64,000 bases of DNA, taken from assembly GCF_014268785.2 (NCBI RefSeq), contig NZ_JABWRD020000001.1, positions 1,129,001 through 1,193,000 on the forward strand. Direction: 5' to 3'. Origin of the DNA: Pseudomonas shirazensis (GTDB taxonomy: Bacteria; Pseudomonadota; Gammaproteobacteria; Pseudomonadales; Pseudomonadaceae). Below, one piece after another: positions 19,215 through 28,446 of the stretch (position 1 is its first letter; each line of letters opens with the position of its first letter). Under the pieces are notes generated by a model. It saw nothing but the letters and a program-made list of their open reading frames with translations. It searched no databases and was not told where the DNA came from. The position numbers and the translations under genes are program-made.

Positions 19215-20681
19215 TCAAACAACCGCACCGCTTGCTGCCCGGAGCCTGGCGTTGAGGTGATCGGCCAGGCGCAGGGCAAACTGGATCAGCGGCATGGTCG
19301 GGTTGGAGGCGCCGCCCTTGGCGAAAATACTGCTGCCGGCGACATACAGATTGTCAGTCGCGAACACCTTGCAGTCAGCATCCACCACGCCGAACTCAGG
19401 CGAAGCGGCCATGCGCGTGGTGCCCATGTGATGCGCATGCGGGGCCATCTTCAGTGGCACGCTGCTCTCGTAAACAAAATCGTTGAGTTTGACGAAGCCC
19501 AGGCCCATTTCGGCGAACTGCTTGGCCATCTCGGCGCCGATGCACCTGATGGTATGCCGGTCGTCTGCACTTACCACCCAATTGACATTGACCTTGGCCA
19601 CGCCCAGCTCATCCTTCTCGTCGAGCAAGGAAATACGGCTTTGCCGGTTGGGGAACTGCTCGATCATGGTGCCGATCACGCCGTCGCCAGGGCAGCTGAA
19701 CTTGGCGATGAACTCGACTTTGCTGGCCACGCCCATTTCACACGCGAGGTTTTCCAGAAAGTGCTTCACCTCGGCAGTTCTGCCGTAAGTCTGTACATCG
19801 GCCAGCACCGCCGTGGAAACATTGCCCTTGCCCGCCTGATACTCGGCAACGAAGGCGTCGGTGGTGTAGTACTGGCGCGATTCGGTGTCCTCTCCGTCCT
19901 TGAGGATGAACGTGCCCAGGTCGACGTTCAGGTGCTCCATGAAGCAGCGTCCGACCGGGCCGTCCTTGCTGACCACGCCAGCGGCGCGCAGCGACTCGCT
20001 GTTGAGCAACTGCCGGGCGTTCTCGATCGCGCCAGTGGCGAGGATGAAGTGCTTGGCCGGCAATCGCGCGCGCTGGCCGTTGTAGTCGGACACCAGCACC
20101 GCCCCGACGCGGCCGGTATCCTGGACGAATTCGATGTCGACGCAGTTGCAGTTGAAGAACACGTCCAGGCCAGGGGTGTCGTTGAGCGCTGCTGCGTATT
20201 TTTGCGCAAAGCGCGTGGGCGGGCTGAGCAGAAACCGGTCTGCTTCGAACTCGCCGCCCTTCAGCCCGGCATTCATGGTGTGAAATTCGGCGCCTGCGGG
20301 TAGATCGACGATGTCCATGGCCGCAGCCAGGTACTGCTCGATTTCCGCATAGGCGATTGGCCAGCCGGGCATTTCGCCGGGTGGCGCCACAGAGAAGTCC
20401 GATGCGGTGAAGGGGCGACAGCGCCCTGCCCAATGATTTGAGGTGCCGCCCAAATAGCGCAGACGGGTTTCTTCAGCGTAAAGCTCAAGGCCGGTCGAGG
20501 TGCATTTGTAGAATGCCTGCGACTGCGGGGTGTATTCATGACCGCCCGCTTCGAGCAACACCACCCGCCAACCGCCGGCGGCCAGGCGCAGGGCCAGGGT
20601 GATGCCGGCTGGGCCGGCACCGACGATGCACACGTCGTAATCATCGCGCAGCGTTTTGTCTGCCTGATAGTCCTTGATCAT
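19215..20681 (-). CDS. GMC-family FAD oxidoreductase, probably exported with its tiny partner
   Basis: A 488-residue flavoprotein. The ADP-binding fold is DVCIVGAGPAGITLALRLAA (near residues 16-35), followed by YLGGTSNHWAGRCRPFTASD, the GMC signature ILATGAIENARQLLNS and the C-terminal HHMGTTRMA and GASNPTMPLIQFALRLADHL. HHMGT and NPT place the usual His and Asn of GMC alcohol or sugar dehydrogenases. The protein has no signal peptide of its own, but its ATG overlaps by 4 nt the stop of a 65-codon gene encoding a Tat signal peptide. That is the arrangement expected for a cofactor-loaded enzyme exported folded as a complex. It could oxidise a sugar of the polymer or a lipid-linked intermediate; substrate and location are inference. 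Confidence 0.85.
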   Translation of the reverse strand: MIKDYQADKTLRDDYDVCIVGAGPAGITLALRLAAGGWRVVLLEAGGHEYTPQSQAFYKCTSTGLELYAEETRLRYLGGTSNHWAGRCRPFTASDFSVAPPGEMPGWPIAYAEIEQYLAAAMDIVDLPAGAEFHTMNAGLKGGEFEADRFLLSPPTRFAQKYAAALNDTPGLDVFFNCNCVDIEFVQDTGRVGAVLVSDYNGQRARLPAKHFILATGAIENARQLLNSESLRAAGVVSKDGPVGRCFMEHLNVDLGTFILKDGEDTESRQYYTTDAFVAEYQAGKGNVSTAVLADVQTYGRTAEVKHFLENLACEMGVASKVEFIAKFSCPGDGVIGTMIEQFPNRQSRISLLDEKDELGVAKVNVNWVVSADDRHTIRCIGAEMAKQFAEMGLGFVKLNDFVYESSVPLKMAPHAHHMGTTRMAASPEFGVVDADCKVFATDNLYVAGSSIFAKGGASNPTMPLIQFALRLADHLNARLRAASGAVV

Positions 20682-20875
20682 GCCGCCCCGTCCCGAAAAT
20701 AGTCAGCAGGCAATACCCAGCCGTTTATCACCACAAACCCGGCCTTTTTCTCGGCAGGCTTTGCCACCGCGCTCGCACTCACGCCAAACATCGCCCCGCC
20801 GATCCCCAACACCACACAACCCCGAAGAAAGCCTCTACGACCGGACAGCCGACTGCAAAATTCAAGCTTCCCCAT
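20678..20875 (-). CDS. Small Tat-signal protein coupled to the GMC oxidoreductase
   Basis: A 65-residue protein. Residues 12-19 are GRRGFLRG, a twin-arginine motif, followed by a hydrophobic stretch (CVVLGIGGAMFGVSAS) and a likely cleavage site after SAVA at residue 38. This leaves a mature peptide of only about 27 residues: KPAEKKAGFVVINGWVL then PADYFRDGAA. The stop overlaps the oxidoreductase start (ATGA), a strong sign of a two-subunit product. Known precedents are the small Tat-signal subunits of membrane gluconate or sorbitol dehydrogenases, which carry the FAD subunit through the Tat pore, but this one is much shorter. The ribosome site is weak (TTGGA). Confidence 0.75.
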   Translation of the reverse strand: MGKLEFCSRLSGRRGFLRGCVVLGIGGAMFGVSASAVAKPAEKKAGFVVINGWVLPADYFRDGAA

Positions 20876-20932
20876 AATTCCAAGACCTGTGCCCGTGGAT
20901 TATTGACAGCTTAGTAGCTGGCCCGACAAGCG

Positions 20933-22309
20933 TCAGAGCCAGGCGAAAAAATGCGTGACCGCAACGCCGAACAATGCCCCGACCGCCAGCATGGGCAGCA
21001 CCAGCAGCTCGCGCTTGAGGCTGAACATGCCCAGCTTGCAGTTGACGCAGACCACCAGGATCAAGGTCGGCAAGGTGTGCAGGGCGACCCCCCAGATCGC
21101 GTATTCGACGCCGCCCAGGGCCAGCAACAGCGGTAACAAGGCCCACAGCGAAACCAGCCGGATAATGTTGTCCATGGCCTGATACTTGGTCAGGCCGAGG
21201 GCCACCCAGAGCTGATGCGCCATGGTGTAACGCAGGGTGAAGAACGACAACGACAGAATCGCCAGCATCGGGCCGGCTTCGGCATAGCGCTCGTCATACA
21301 TCCACCCGATCAGCAACGGGCTGGCAGTCAGCAGTACGCCGCAGGTAAACAGCATGGCCAGGTCGACCAGCATCTTGAACCGGTAATACAGGCGCTTGAG
21401 CCGCGCCATGTCGCCTTCCCGGACTGCCTCGCTGAACGCAGGCAAGGCCACCGAGCCGCCCAGGCGCAACAGCCCGGTCTGGATCGCGCCCAGAATCAAC
21501 ACTGCAATTGAGTACACCCCCAATTGCGCCACCGTCATGCTCGCGCCGAACCACATGCGGTCGCCGTACATCGCCAGCACACCGACCATCGACGACAACA
21601 GGATCCAGCGGCCGAACACGATCAGCTCCTGCAGTGCGTCGCGATCCCACTGCAGGCGGTTGCCATGGCCGTGCATCGCGAGGTGGCCAAGCACGGTGCC
21701 TGCCAGCGCCGAAATCAACCCGGCCAGCACCAACGACCAGATCGAACGGGTGAAGTAGCCAATCAGCAACATCGCCAGCAATCCGATGAACTGCGACGCC
21801 AGTTCGATCAAAACCACGCGCTTCTGTTGGAAAGTTCGCACCGCCACATCTATCTTGGTCGACTGAAAGCCCCAGATGATCGCCGACAGGCCAGTGGCAG
21901 CCAGTACCATCGGCAGCTCGGGGGCAGCGTAGGCCGACTCGGCAGGCCACAGGTCAGCCCGCTGGGCATACCAGGCGGCCAGTGCCAACAGCAGGGTCAG
22001 ACCAAACAGCACGAAACCGCGCACGATCTGCACGGTCCAGGCGGTATTGAGAAACAGCGGATCGTCGCCGCGCGTGCTCTGGATGATGTTTTGCCGCAGA
22101 CCGACGTCGGACAGCAAATGCAGGAGCATCGAAACCGTACCGGCAATGACCATCACACCGAACATTTCCGGCAACAACAGCCGCGCCATGATCAGGTTGC
22201 CGCCCAGCCGCATGCCCTGTGAAGCCAGCAGCGACACCAGGTTCCAGGCTCCGGCCCAGATTGCCCTGGAGCGCAGGCTCACGGCAGCGGACGCTTCAAT
22301 CGACGGCAT
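20933..22309 (-). CDS. Wzx-type polysaccharide flippase (PST/MOP family)
   Basis: A 458-residue membrane protein with 12-14 hydrophobic segments. The opening AIWAGAWNLVSLLASQGMRL and GNLIMARLLLPEMFGVMVIA are typical of PST-type exporters such as those of colanic acid and succinoglycan loci. WGFQSTKIDVAVRTFQQKRV and the loop YGDRMWFGASMTVAQLGVYS follow. It would flip the undecaprenyl-linked repeat unit to the periplasmic face for polymerisation. It is the first gene of block 1 on the minus strand, 57 nt before the small Tat gene, and its start faces the polymerase gene across a 93-nt divergent promoter region. Confidence 0.92.
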   Translation of the reverse strand: MPSIEASAAVSLRSRAIWAGAWNLVSLLASQGMRLGGNLIMARLLLPEMFGVMVIAGTVSMLLHLLSDVGLRQNIIQSTRGDDPLFLNTAWTVQIVRGFVLFGLTLLLALAAWYAQRADLWPAESAYAAPELPMVLAATGLSAIIWGFQSTKIDVAVRTFQQKRVVLIELASQFIGLLAMLLIGYFTRSIWSLVLAGLISALAGTVLGHLAMHGHGNRLQWDRDALQELIVFGRWILLSSMVGVLAMYGDRMWFGASMTVAQLGVYSIAVLILGAIQTGLLRLGGSVALPAFSEAVREGDMARLKRLYYRFKMLVDLAMLFTCGVLLTASPLLIGWMYDERYAEAGPMLAILSLSFFTLRYTMAHQLWVALGLTKYQAMDNIIRLVSLWALLPLLLALGGVEYAIWGVALHTLPTLILVVCVNCKLGMFSLKRELLVLPMLAVGALFGVAVTHFFAWL

Positions 22310-22402
22310 GACTTCAATCTCTGACTGAATGGCTAGAAGTCACTATAGTTTCAATTAGCCATGATGCGAATCTCAATAATCCAGGGATAGGTGCCCTAGC
22401 CA
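22310..22402. promoter_or_regulatory. Divergent promoter region between flippase and polymerase genes
   Basis: These 93 nt separate the starts of the two divergent transcription units (flippase-transferase block and polymerase-hydrolase-galE block). The centre is much more AT-rich than its surroundings (ACTATAGTTTCAATTAGCC, CTCAATAAT), consistent with back-to-back promoters. I cannot assign -35/-10 pairs with confidence. A small hairpin (AGGG-ataggtg-CCCT) lies just before the polymerase ATG. Confidence 0.45.
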
Positions 22403-23926
22403 ATGCCAGAACATTTTCGTGCACTGATCGTTATTTTGTTCGTGGCCAGCGTGGTGTTTGTGATGGCGCGCAAACCGGCACTGGACATCATCCCGGCGGC
22501 GGACTTCAAGCGTCGACGCAACCTCTGGTTTGGCCTGACCCTACTGGCGTTCTTTTCCTACAGCTTCTGGCTATATGCCGCCGCCACCGCAGTGATCCTG
22601 TATGTGGTGCGGCGCCGTGAACACAATGTGCTGGCACTGTTTTTCATCCTGCTGTTCCTGATCCCGCCGGCGTCGGTGGAAATCCCCGGCTTCGGCGTGG
22701 TCAATTACCTGTTCGAGATGAACCACATCCGCCTGCTTTCTCTGTGCCTGCTGCTGCCCACCGCACTGGCCCTGAGCAGACAAGGCGACACCCTCGCCTT
22801 CGGCCGCACCCTCCCGGACAAGCTGCTGGCTGCCAGCCTGATTCTGATGGGCCTGCTGTACCTGCGCGAAACCACCCTGACCGATACCTTGCGCCAGAGC
22901 TTCTATCTGTACACGGATGTGTTTCTGCCCTACTACGTTGCCAGCCGCGGCCTGAAGCAGATCAGCGACTTCAAGGATGCGCTGCTGGCGTTCGTGCTAG
23001 CGGCGTTTCTGCTGTCGTTGATTGCCGTGGCCGAGTTTTCCCGCCACTGGCTGCTATACAACGCGCTGACCGATGCCATGGGCACCCAATGGGGCATGTC
23101 CGGCTACCTCAGCCGCGGCGGCTCGCTGCGGGCCAGTGCTACCACCGGCCAGGCGATTGCGCTGGGCTACGTGATCAGCGTGGCGATAGGCCTGTTCCTG
23201 TTCCTCAGTAGTTACGTGCGCAGCCGTTTGCAGTGCCTGCTCGGCGCGTTGCTGCTGGCAGCCGGGCTGATCGTGCCGCTGTCGCGTGGGCCGTGGATCG
23301 GTGCGGTGATCATTGTCGGCGTATTCATCGCCACCGGGCGCAACGCGGTCAAGCGCCTGAGCCTGCTGGCCATGGCCGGTATTCTGGCGCTGCCGCTGCT
23401 GAGCGTGATGCCTGGCGGGGAAAAGGTGCTCGACCTGCTGCCGTTCATTGGCAACCTGGAAAAAGAGAACATCACCTACCGCGAGCGCCTGCTGGACAAC
23501 TCGTGGATCGTGATCCAGCGCAATCCGCTGTTTGGCTCGTTCGACTTCCGCAATACCCCGGAAATGCAGTCGATGATCCAGGGCGAAGGCATCATCGACA
23601 TCGTCAATACCTATATCAACCTGGCCCTGCGGGTCGGGTTGGTCGGGCTGACGTTGTTTGTCGGCTTCTTCGTCAGCATCTTGTTCGGCCTGCGCAAGGC
23701 GCTGCGCGCCTTCCCCGACCGCAACGAAGAAGGTCGCCTGCTCGGCCGCGCCCTGTTGGCGACGCTGCTCGGCATCCTGGTGATCATCTTCACTGTCAGC
23801 AGTATTACCGTGATCCCTGTCGTGTACTGGTCGATTGCCGGGGTAAGCGTGGCTTACATACAGATGGTGCGCCGTGCTCGCCAGGCCGAAGCCGGTAGCG
23901 CATTCGCCAGCCTTCAATCCAGGTAA
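22403..23926 (+). CDS. O-antigen-ligase/Wzy-type polysaccharide polymerase
   Basis: A 507-residue polytopic inner-membrane protein with about 11-12 hydrophobic segments. The large periplasmic loop includes SGYLSRGGSLRASATTGQAI, and the Wzy_C core is LIVPLSRGPWIGAVIIVGVF then YRERLLDNSWIVIQRNPLFG. The SRGPW and R..L...W.....P..G patterns are those of O-antigen ligases and Wzy polymerases. With Wzx, Wza and Wzz-like proteins in the locus, a role as polymerase joining repeat units in the periplasm is most likely. The stop overlaps the start of the glycoside hydrolase gene by 1 nt (TAATG), so hydrolase and polymerase are made together. Confidence 0.85.
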   Translation: MPEHFRALIVILFVASVVFVMARKPALDIIPAADFKRRRNLWFGLTLLAFFSYSFWLYAAATAVILYVVRRREHNVLALFFILLFLIPPASVEIPGFGVVNYLFEMNHIRLLSLCLLLPTALALSRQGDTLAFGRTLPDKLLAASLILMGLLYLRETTLTDTLRQSFYLYTDVFLPYYVASRGLKQISDFKDALLAFVLAAFLLSLIAVAEFSRHWLLYNALTDAMGTQWGMSGYLSRGGSLRASATTGQAIALGYVISVAIGLFLFLSSYVRSRLQCLLGALLLAAGLIVPLSRGPWIGAVIIVGVFIATGRNAVKRLSLLAMAGILALPLLSVMPGGEKVLDLLPFIGNLEKENITYRERLLDNSWIVIQRNPLFGSFDFRNTPEMQSMIQGEGIIDIVNTYINLALRVGLVGLTLFVGFFVSILFGLRKALRAFPDRNEEGRLLGRALLATLLGILVIIFTVSSITVIPVVYWSIAGVSVAYIQMVRRARQAEAGSAFASLQSR

Positions 23927-26520
23927 TGACAATGACCTCACTGCGTATGCGCCCCCTCATGCGGGCCTCGGCCCTGCTCGCTCTGGTGCTGTTGCCGCTG
24001 CCGGCGTGGACGGCAGAGTGGTCAGTCAGCGTCGACCAAAGCAATGGCCTGCCGAGCCTGACCCGTGGCGGCGGCCCGGTCATGGCGTCACGCTTCGACT
24101 TCTGGGGCGCGGACTGGAGCTGGACCGGCTTCTACACCGCGCTCAAGATCAACGCGCCTTATAACTACAGCCTGATGGGCAAGAGCAAGGACCTGGACTT
24201 TGATCTGAACGCGACCATCGCCAAGCCGCAGGCACAGACCCTGAGCTGGGACATCACCCTTGACGCCCACAGCAGGAAAACCGACATCATGGGCGGCGGC
24301 GTCGTGTTCAACTTCGACCCCGCGCTGATTGCCGGCGAGATGGGCAAGCCGGTGTTGCTGCCGGGCAATAGTGGCTGGTCGTGGGGCAACGATGCCCAGG
24401 GCCGACGCATCGAGATGCGCTTCCAGCCCGCTCTGGCCAGAGTCTTCATGGAGCGCGGCGATCCCAGTGAAATACGTGCCTTTTTCTATGAGGACCCGAT
24501 TGTGCCCGGTCGCCAGCAGATCAAGGCGACGCTCTCGGTCAGCGGCGATATCGACATTGGCCAGACCACGGAAGAACGTTTTGGCCTGGCCGACCCGAAC
24601 AGTTGGCCGGATGACCAGCTCGACTGGCGCACCGCTCCGGTCGACCTGTCATTTCTCAATGCCGGTGAAAAACCGGCCGGCAAGCGCGGCTTCGTCAAGG
24701 CGGACGGCGAGCAGTTGGCCTTTGCCGACAACACCCTTGTGCGCTTCTGGGGCACCAATCTGTCTGCCTATGCGCTGTACAACACCCCCGACGACGAGAT
24801 CAAGCAACAGGCCAAGCGCCTGTCAGCGTTGGGCTTCAACCTGATCCGCCTGCACCATCACGACTCGCCCTGGGTCAGCCCGAATATCTTTGGCGATGTC
24901 AGCAAACTGCGCGATACCCAACAGCTCAATGCCGAATCGCTGCGCAAGCTCGACTGGTGGATCAAATGCCTGAAGGACGAAGGCATCTACGTCTGGCTGG
25001 ACATGCACGTCGAACGGGTACTGACCATCAACGACCAGATCAGCGATTTCGCCGAGCTGGCCAAGGGCAAGAATTACATCGACCTCAAAGGCTATGCCTA
25101 CGTCAACGCCTCGATCCAGCAAGCGATGAAGCGCTTTGCCGAGCAGTACGTCACCCATGTCAACGCCTACACCGGCCTGGCCTACAAGGATGATCCGGCG
25201 ATTGCTGCGCTGTTACTGACCAATGAAAACGACATCGTCCAGCACTATGGCAACGCGCTGCTGCCGGACAAGGGCGTACCGCGCCACAGTCAGCGCTACA
25301 TGGAGCTGGCCAAAGCCTTTGCCCAGCGCCACGACTTGCCAGCAGACCGCACCTGGCGTGCCTGGGAACCTGGCCCGTCGAAGCTGTTTCTCAACGACCT
25401 CGAGCACCAGTTCAACGTCAGCCTGATCGAGCACCTGCGCGGGCTCGGCGTGAAAGTGCCGATCGTCACCACCAGCAGTTGGGGCGGCAATGGCCTAAGT
25501 ACGCTACCGGCGCTGACCTCTGGCGATATGATCGATGCCCACAGCTACGGTGCCAGCGGCCAGCTGGAAAAAAACCCGCTGACCAGCGACAACCTTGTTA
25601 ACTGGCTGGCCGCGGCACAGGTTGCCGGCCTGCCGATGAGCGTAACCGAGTGGAACGCCCAGCCGTTCCCCAGCCCCGATCGTCACTCGCTGCCGTTGTA
25701 CATTGCCGGCACCGCCAGCCATCAGGGCTGGGACGCGATGATGCAGTACGCCTACAGCCAGCAGGCTTTCATCGCCCAGTGGATCCGCGCCGACAACTGG
25801 AACGCCTACAACGACCCAGGACTGATGGCGACCATGCCCGCCGCCGCCCTGCTTTACCGGCGCGGTGACGTGCAGCCTGCGCAGTCCCGCTACGTCTTTG
25901 CGCCCTCCCCCGCCACCCTGTTCAACCGCCTGATCACCCCGGCCAACTCGGTCCTGCTGCGCAGCGCAATGGAAAAAGGCCAGTTGCAGATCGCCCTACC
26001 GGCCTCCCCCGAGCTGCCCTGGCTACGGCCCAGCCCCATCGCTGCGGGCGCGCAGGTGCTGCAGGACCCGGACCAATCGTTGCTGGCAGCCGATGCCAGC
26101 GAGTCCAGCTCTGACACTGGCGAGCTAAAACGCAACTGGCAGCAAGGCGTGTACACCATCGACACCCCGCTGACCCAAGCGGCGACCGGCTGGTTGGGCG
26201 GGCGTTCGATGAGCCTGGCCCAGCTAGGGCTCAACCTGCAAACGCCATACGCGAGCGTGGCAGTGCAAAGCCTGGATGGCAAACCGTTCAGCCAATCGCG
26301 TGCACTGCTGATCTCGCTGGGCACCCGCGCAGTGCCGCGCCCGGATGACATGACGCCGTTTCACGTCGAGCCGCTGCGAGGGCGCGTCAGTATCAAGGCA
26401 GGGCCTGGTTTGAAGCTGTATACCGGAAAACAGCAGCAGTTGCCCGTCAGCTACGAGGACGGGCGCTATGTGATCACTTTCGATGGCCTGCACATGAGTA
26501 ATTGGCTTTTCTTGAAATAG
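23926..26520 (+). CDS. Secreted TIM-barrel glycoside hydrolase of the exopolysaccharide locus
   Basis: An 864-residue protein with a Sec signal peptide (MRASALLALVLLPLPAWTA). An N-terminal beta-rich domain (about 30-220) precedes a GH5/clan-A-like TIM barrel (about 240-640). It contains FWGTNLSAYALYN, LGFNLIRLHHHDSPW, the acid/base segment LLTNEND with Glu434, and the nucleophile segment MSVTEWNAQ with Glu575. A C-terminal beta domain follows. Polymer-specific hydrolases in Psl, Pel and alginate systems trim or release chains in the periplasm, and this gene probably does the same for its own polymer. Family and linkage specificity cannot be fixed from sequence alone. It overlaps the polymerase stop by 1 nt and lies 123 nt before galE. 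Confidence 0.85.
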   Translation: MTMTSLRMRPLMRASALLALVLLPLPAWTAEWSVSVDQSNGLPSLTRGGGPVMASRFDFWGADWSWTGFYTALKINAPYNYSLMGKSKDLDFDLNATIAKPQAQTLSWDITLDAHSRKTDIMGGGVVFNFDPALIAGEMGKPVLLPGNSGWSWGNDAQGRRIEMRFQPALARVFMERGDPSEIRAFFYEDPIVPGRQQIKATLSVSGDIDIGQTTEERFGLADPNSWPDDQLDWRTAPVDLSFLNAGEKPAGKRGFVKADGEQLAFADNTLVRFWGTNLSAYALYNTPDDEIKQQAKRLSALGFNLIRLHHHDSPWVSPNIFGDVSKLRDTQQLNAESLRKLDWWIKCLKDEGIYVWLDMHVERVLTINDQISDFAELAKGKNYIDLKGYAYVNASIQQAMKRFAEQYVTHVNAYTGLAYKDDPAIAALLLTNENDIVQHYGNALLPDKGVPRHSQRYMELAKAFAQRHDLPADRTWRAWEPGPSKLFLNDLEHQFNVSLIEHLRGLGVKVPIVTTSSWGGNGLSTLPALTSGDMIDAHSYGASGQLEKNPLTSDNLVNWLAAAQVAGLPMSVTEWNAQPFPSPDRHSLPLYIAGTASHQGWDAMMQYAYSQQAFIAQWIRADNWNAYNDPGLMATMPAAALLYRRGDVQPAQSRYVFAPSPATLFNRLITPANSVLLRSAMEKGQLQIALPASPELPWLRPSPIAAGAQVLQDPDQSLLAADASESSSDTGELKRNWQQGVYTIDTPLTQAATGWLGGRSMSLAQLGLNLQTPYASVAVQSLDGKPFSQSRALLISLGTRAVPRPDDMTPFHVEPLRGRVSIKAGPGLKLYTGKQQQLPVSYEDGRYVITFDGLHMSNWLFLK

Positions 26521-26643
26521 CCATTTTTGCCACCTACCCTCTCAGAAGTCAGCTTTAGTCCGCGTTTGCTCGACCCGCCTTAGATGCACCTGTTTGACCC
26601 ACCCAGGATTGGACGGAACAACTACAGATTCCAGGAGATTTGG

Positions 26644-27606
26644 ATGAAGTTTCTGGTTGTCGGCGGCGCAGGCTACATCGGTTCACATATGGTCAAGCAC
26701 TTGCTGCTGGCGGGGCATCAAGTTGTGGTCGCCGACGTTATGCCGGCCCACAGCGGCGTTGCCTGGGTCAACCTGGACATCGCTGACCGGCCAGCGCTGG
26801 ATGCGCTGTTTGCCTCTCATCGCTTCGATGCCGTGTTTCACTTCGCCTCGTTCATCCAGGTGGGCGAATCGGTCAGCGACCCCGGCAAGTATTATCAGAA
26901 CAACGTCGCCGCGACGCTCTGCCTGCTCCAGGCGATGATTCAGGCAGACGTCAGGCAGCTGGTGTTCTCGTCGACCGCCGCAGTGTACGGCGACCCCCAG
27001 TATGTGCCGATCGACGAGGCCCATCCAAAGGCGCCGATCAACCCCTACGGACGCAGCAAATGGATGGTCGAGCAGATGCTCGAAGACTTTGATCGCGCCT
27101 ACGGGCTGCGCTCGGTGTGCCTGCGCTACTTCAATGCGGCTGGCGCTGACCCCGATGGCATGCTGGGCGAGAGTCATGAGCCGGAAACTCATCTGATCCC
27201 ATTGATCCTGCAGGCGGCCTCAGGTCGGCGCCCGGCAGTGACCGTGTTTGGCCGCGACTACAGTACCGCGGATGGCACCTGCATCCGCGACTACATCCAC
27301 GTCAACGACCTGGCCTCGGCGCACGCCTTGGCGATCGACTACCTGCAGGCCGGTGGCGCCAGTACAGCCTTCAACCTGGGCAATGGCGAGGGCTTTTCCG
27401 TGGAGCAGGTGATAGCTGCCGCTCGCAGTGTCACGGGGCGGTCAATCAATGTCATCGAGGCAGGACGCCGCGCCGGCGACCCGCCGAGCCTGGTGGCCGA
27501 CGCGAGTAAAGCTCGGCAGATCCTCGGCTGGCACACCCAGTACGCACTGCTTGAGGACATCCTTGGCCATGCCTGGAAGTGGGAGCAGCAATACCCCTGG
27601 CGCTAA
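26644..27606 (+). CDS. galE: UDP-glucose 4-epimerase
   Basis: A 320-residue short-chain dehydrogenase-fold epimerase interconverting UDP-glucose and UDP-galactose with bound NAD+. The N-terminal GGAGYIGSHMVKHLLLAGHQ is the nucleotide-binding site, FSSTAAVYGDPQYVP and YGRSKWMVEQML give the Ser/Tyr-x3-Lys catalytic set, and YFNAAGADPDG, TADGTCIRDYIHVNDLA and FNLGNGEGFSV complete the family pattern. The ATG at 26644 is preceded by CCAGGAG; the upstream ATG at 26584 has no ribosome site. As the last gene of block 2 it would supply UDP-galactose for the repeat unit. The gene ends convergently, 31 nt from the BY-kinase gene. Confidence 0.95.
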   Translation: MKFLVVGGAGYIGSHMVKHLLLAGHQVVVADVMPAHSGVAWVNLDIADRPALDALFASHRFDAVFHFASFIQVGESVSDPGKYYQNNVAATLCLLQAMIQADVRQLVFSSTAAVYGDPQYVPIDEAHPKAPINPYGRSKWMVEQMLEDFDRAYGLRSVCLRYFNAAGADPDGMLGESHEPETHLIPLILQAASGRRPAVTVFGRDYSTADGTCIRDYIHVNDLASAHALAIDYLQAGGASTAFNLGNGEGFSVEQVIAAARSVTGRSINVIEAGRRAGDPPSLVADASKARQILGWHTQYALLEDILGHAWKWEQQYPWR

Positions 27607-27637
27607 ACACCAAGGGTTGGTCAGGGTTGAACACTAC

Positions 27638-28435
27638 TCAGTAGTAAGAGCGGGTCTGCGCTTCGGCCTTGTTCAGCACGGCACCAATCAGGTTGGCGGT
27701 GGCCAAGTGGTACAGGCAGTCTTCGATTTCCTTTTTGCTGTTGTTGCCGTTGGCGACCACCAGCAGCACGCAGTCGAACTTGGGCAGCACGGTGATTGCA
27801 TCGTCGGAGCTGAGCAACGGCGGCAGGTCGAAGATGCAGATGCGTGATTCATAACGCTCGCGCAGGTCATGGATCAGGTTGTTGACCTTGGGCGAGGACA
27901 GCACCTCGGTGGACAATGGCACCGGCTCACGGGTTGGCAGCACGACAAAGCGCGGCAGGGTCGGGTTAACCAGCACCTCCTCCAGCCCCGCCTGATTGTT
28001 CAGGTATTCGTTGAGCGCCTTGCCCATCGGCAAGCCCAGGCTGCTGCCGACCCGCGGCCGGCGCAGGTCGAAATCAACCAGCAGCGCAGTCTTGGTGGTG
28101 TGGTGGGCGATGCTCATGGCCAGGTTGATGGCCAGCACGGTCTTGCCGGCCTCAGGCGTTGGCGAAGTGATCGCCAAGGTCCGCCAGCCGTTCTCTTCCA
28201 TGGTTTGCAGTACTTGCGTGCGCAACAGGTCGAAGGCCCAACTCATGTTCGAGTTCTTGTTGTAGGCGACGATTCGATGCCGCTCCAGGTGCTCCGCGCG
28301 CAGCGGCACCACCGTGGTGTTGACGTAATCGAACTGGCCCAAGGCCTCGGGCTGCTGCAGCACCGGTGCTGGTTGCGCGGCACTCGCTGTTACAGGATGA
28401 AGGTTGCTTCCAGTAGCCGGCGTACGTCTGTCCAT
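27638..28435 (-). CDS. Stand-alone BY-kinase-like ATPase (CpsD/CapB type)
   Basis: A 265-residue cytoplasmic P-loop protein of the bacterial tyrosine kinase/ParA-like group that controls polysaccharide co-polymerases. Walker A is TSPTPEAGKT (Lys98), Walker A' is ALLVDFDLRRP and Walker B is ICIFDLPPLL. A disordered N-terminal 35 residues precede the core. The C-terminus ends RSYY, so only two tyrosines are available where Wzc-type kinases carry a longer cluster; kinase activity is therefore uncertain. Its membrane partner is encoded 11 nt upstream as a separate protein, an arrangement more like CapA/CapB than the fused Wzc common in Proteobacteria. Confidence 0.82.
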   Translation of the reverse strand: MDRRTPATGSNLHPVTASAAQPAPVLQQPEALGQFDYVNTTVVPLRAEHLERHRIVAYNKNSNMSWAFDLLRTQVLQTMEENGWRTLAITSPTPEAGKTVLAINLAMSIAHHTTKTALLVDFDLRRPRVGSSLGLPMGKALNEYLNNQAGLEEVLVNPTLPRFVVLPTREPVPLSTEVLSSPKVNNLIHDLRERYESRICIFDLPPLLSSDDAITVLPKFDCVLLVVANGNNSKKEIEDCLYHLATANLIGAVLNKAEAQTRSYY

Positions 28436-28446
28436 CGCTGCTTTCC

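Noticed and set aside
22403..23926. Whether the polymerase could be a disguised exosortase that would process the microprotein
   Set aside because: It has the Wzy_C/O-antigen ligase motifs and length, and I see no exosortase Cys/Arg/His arrangement.
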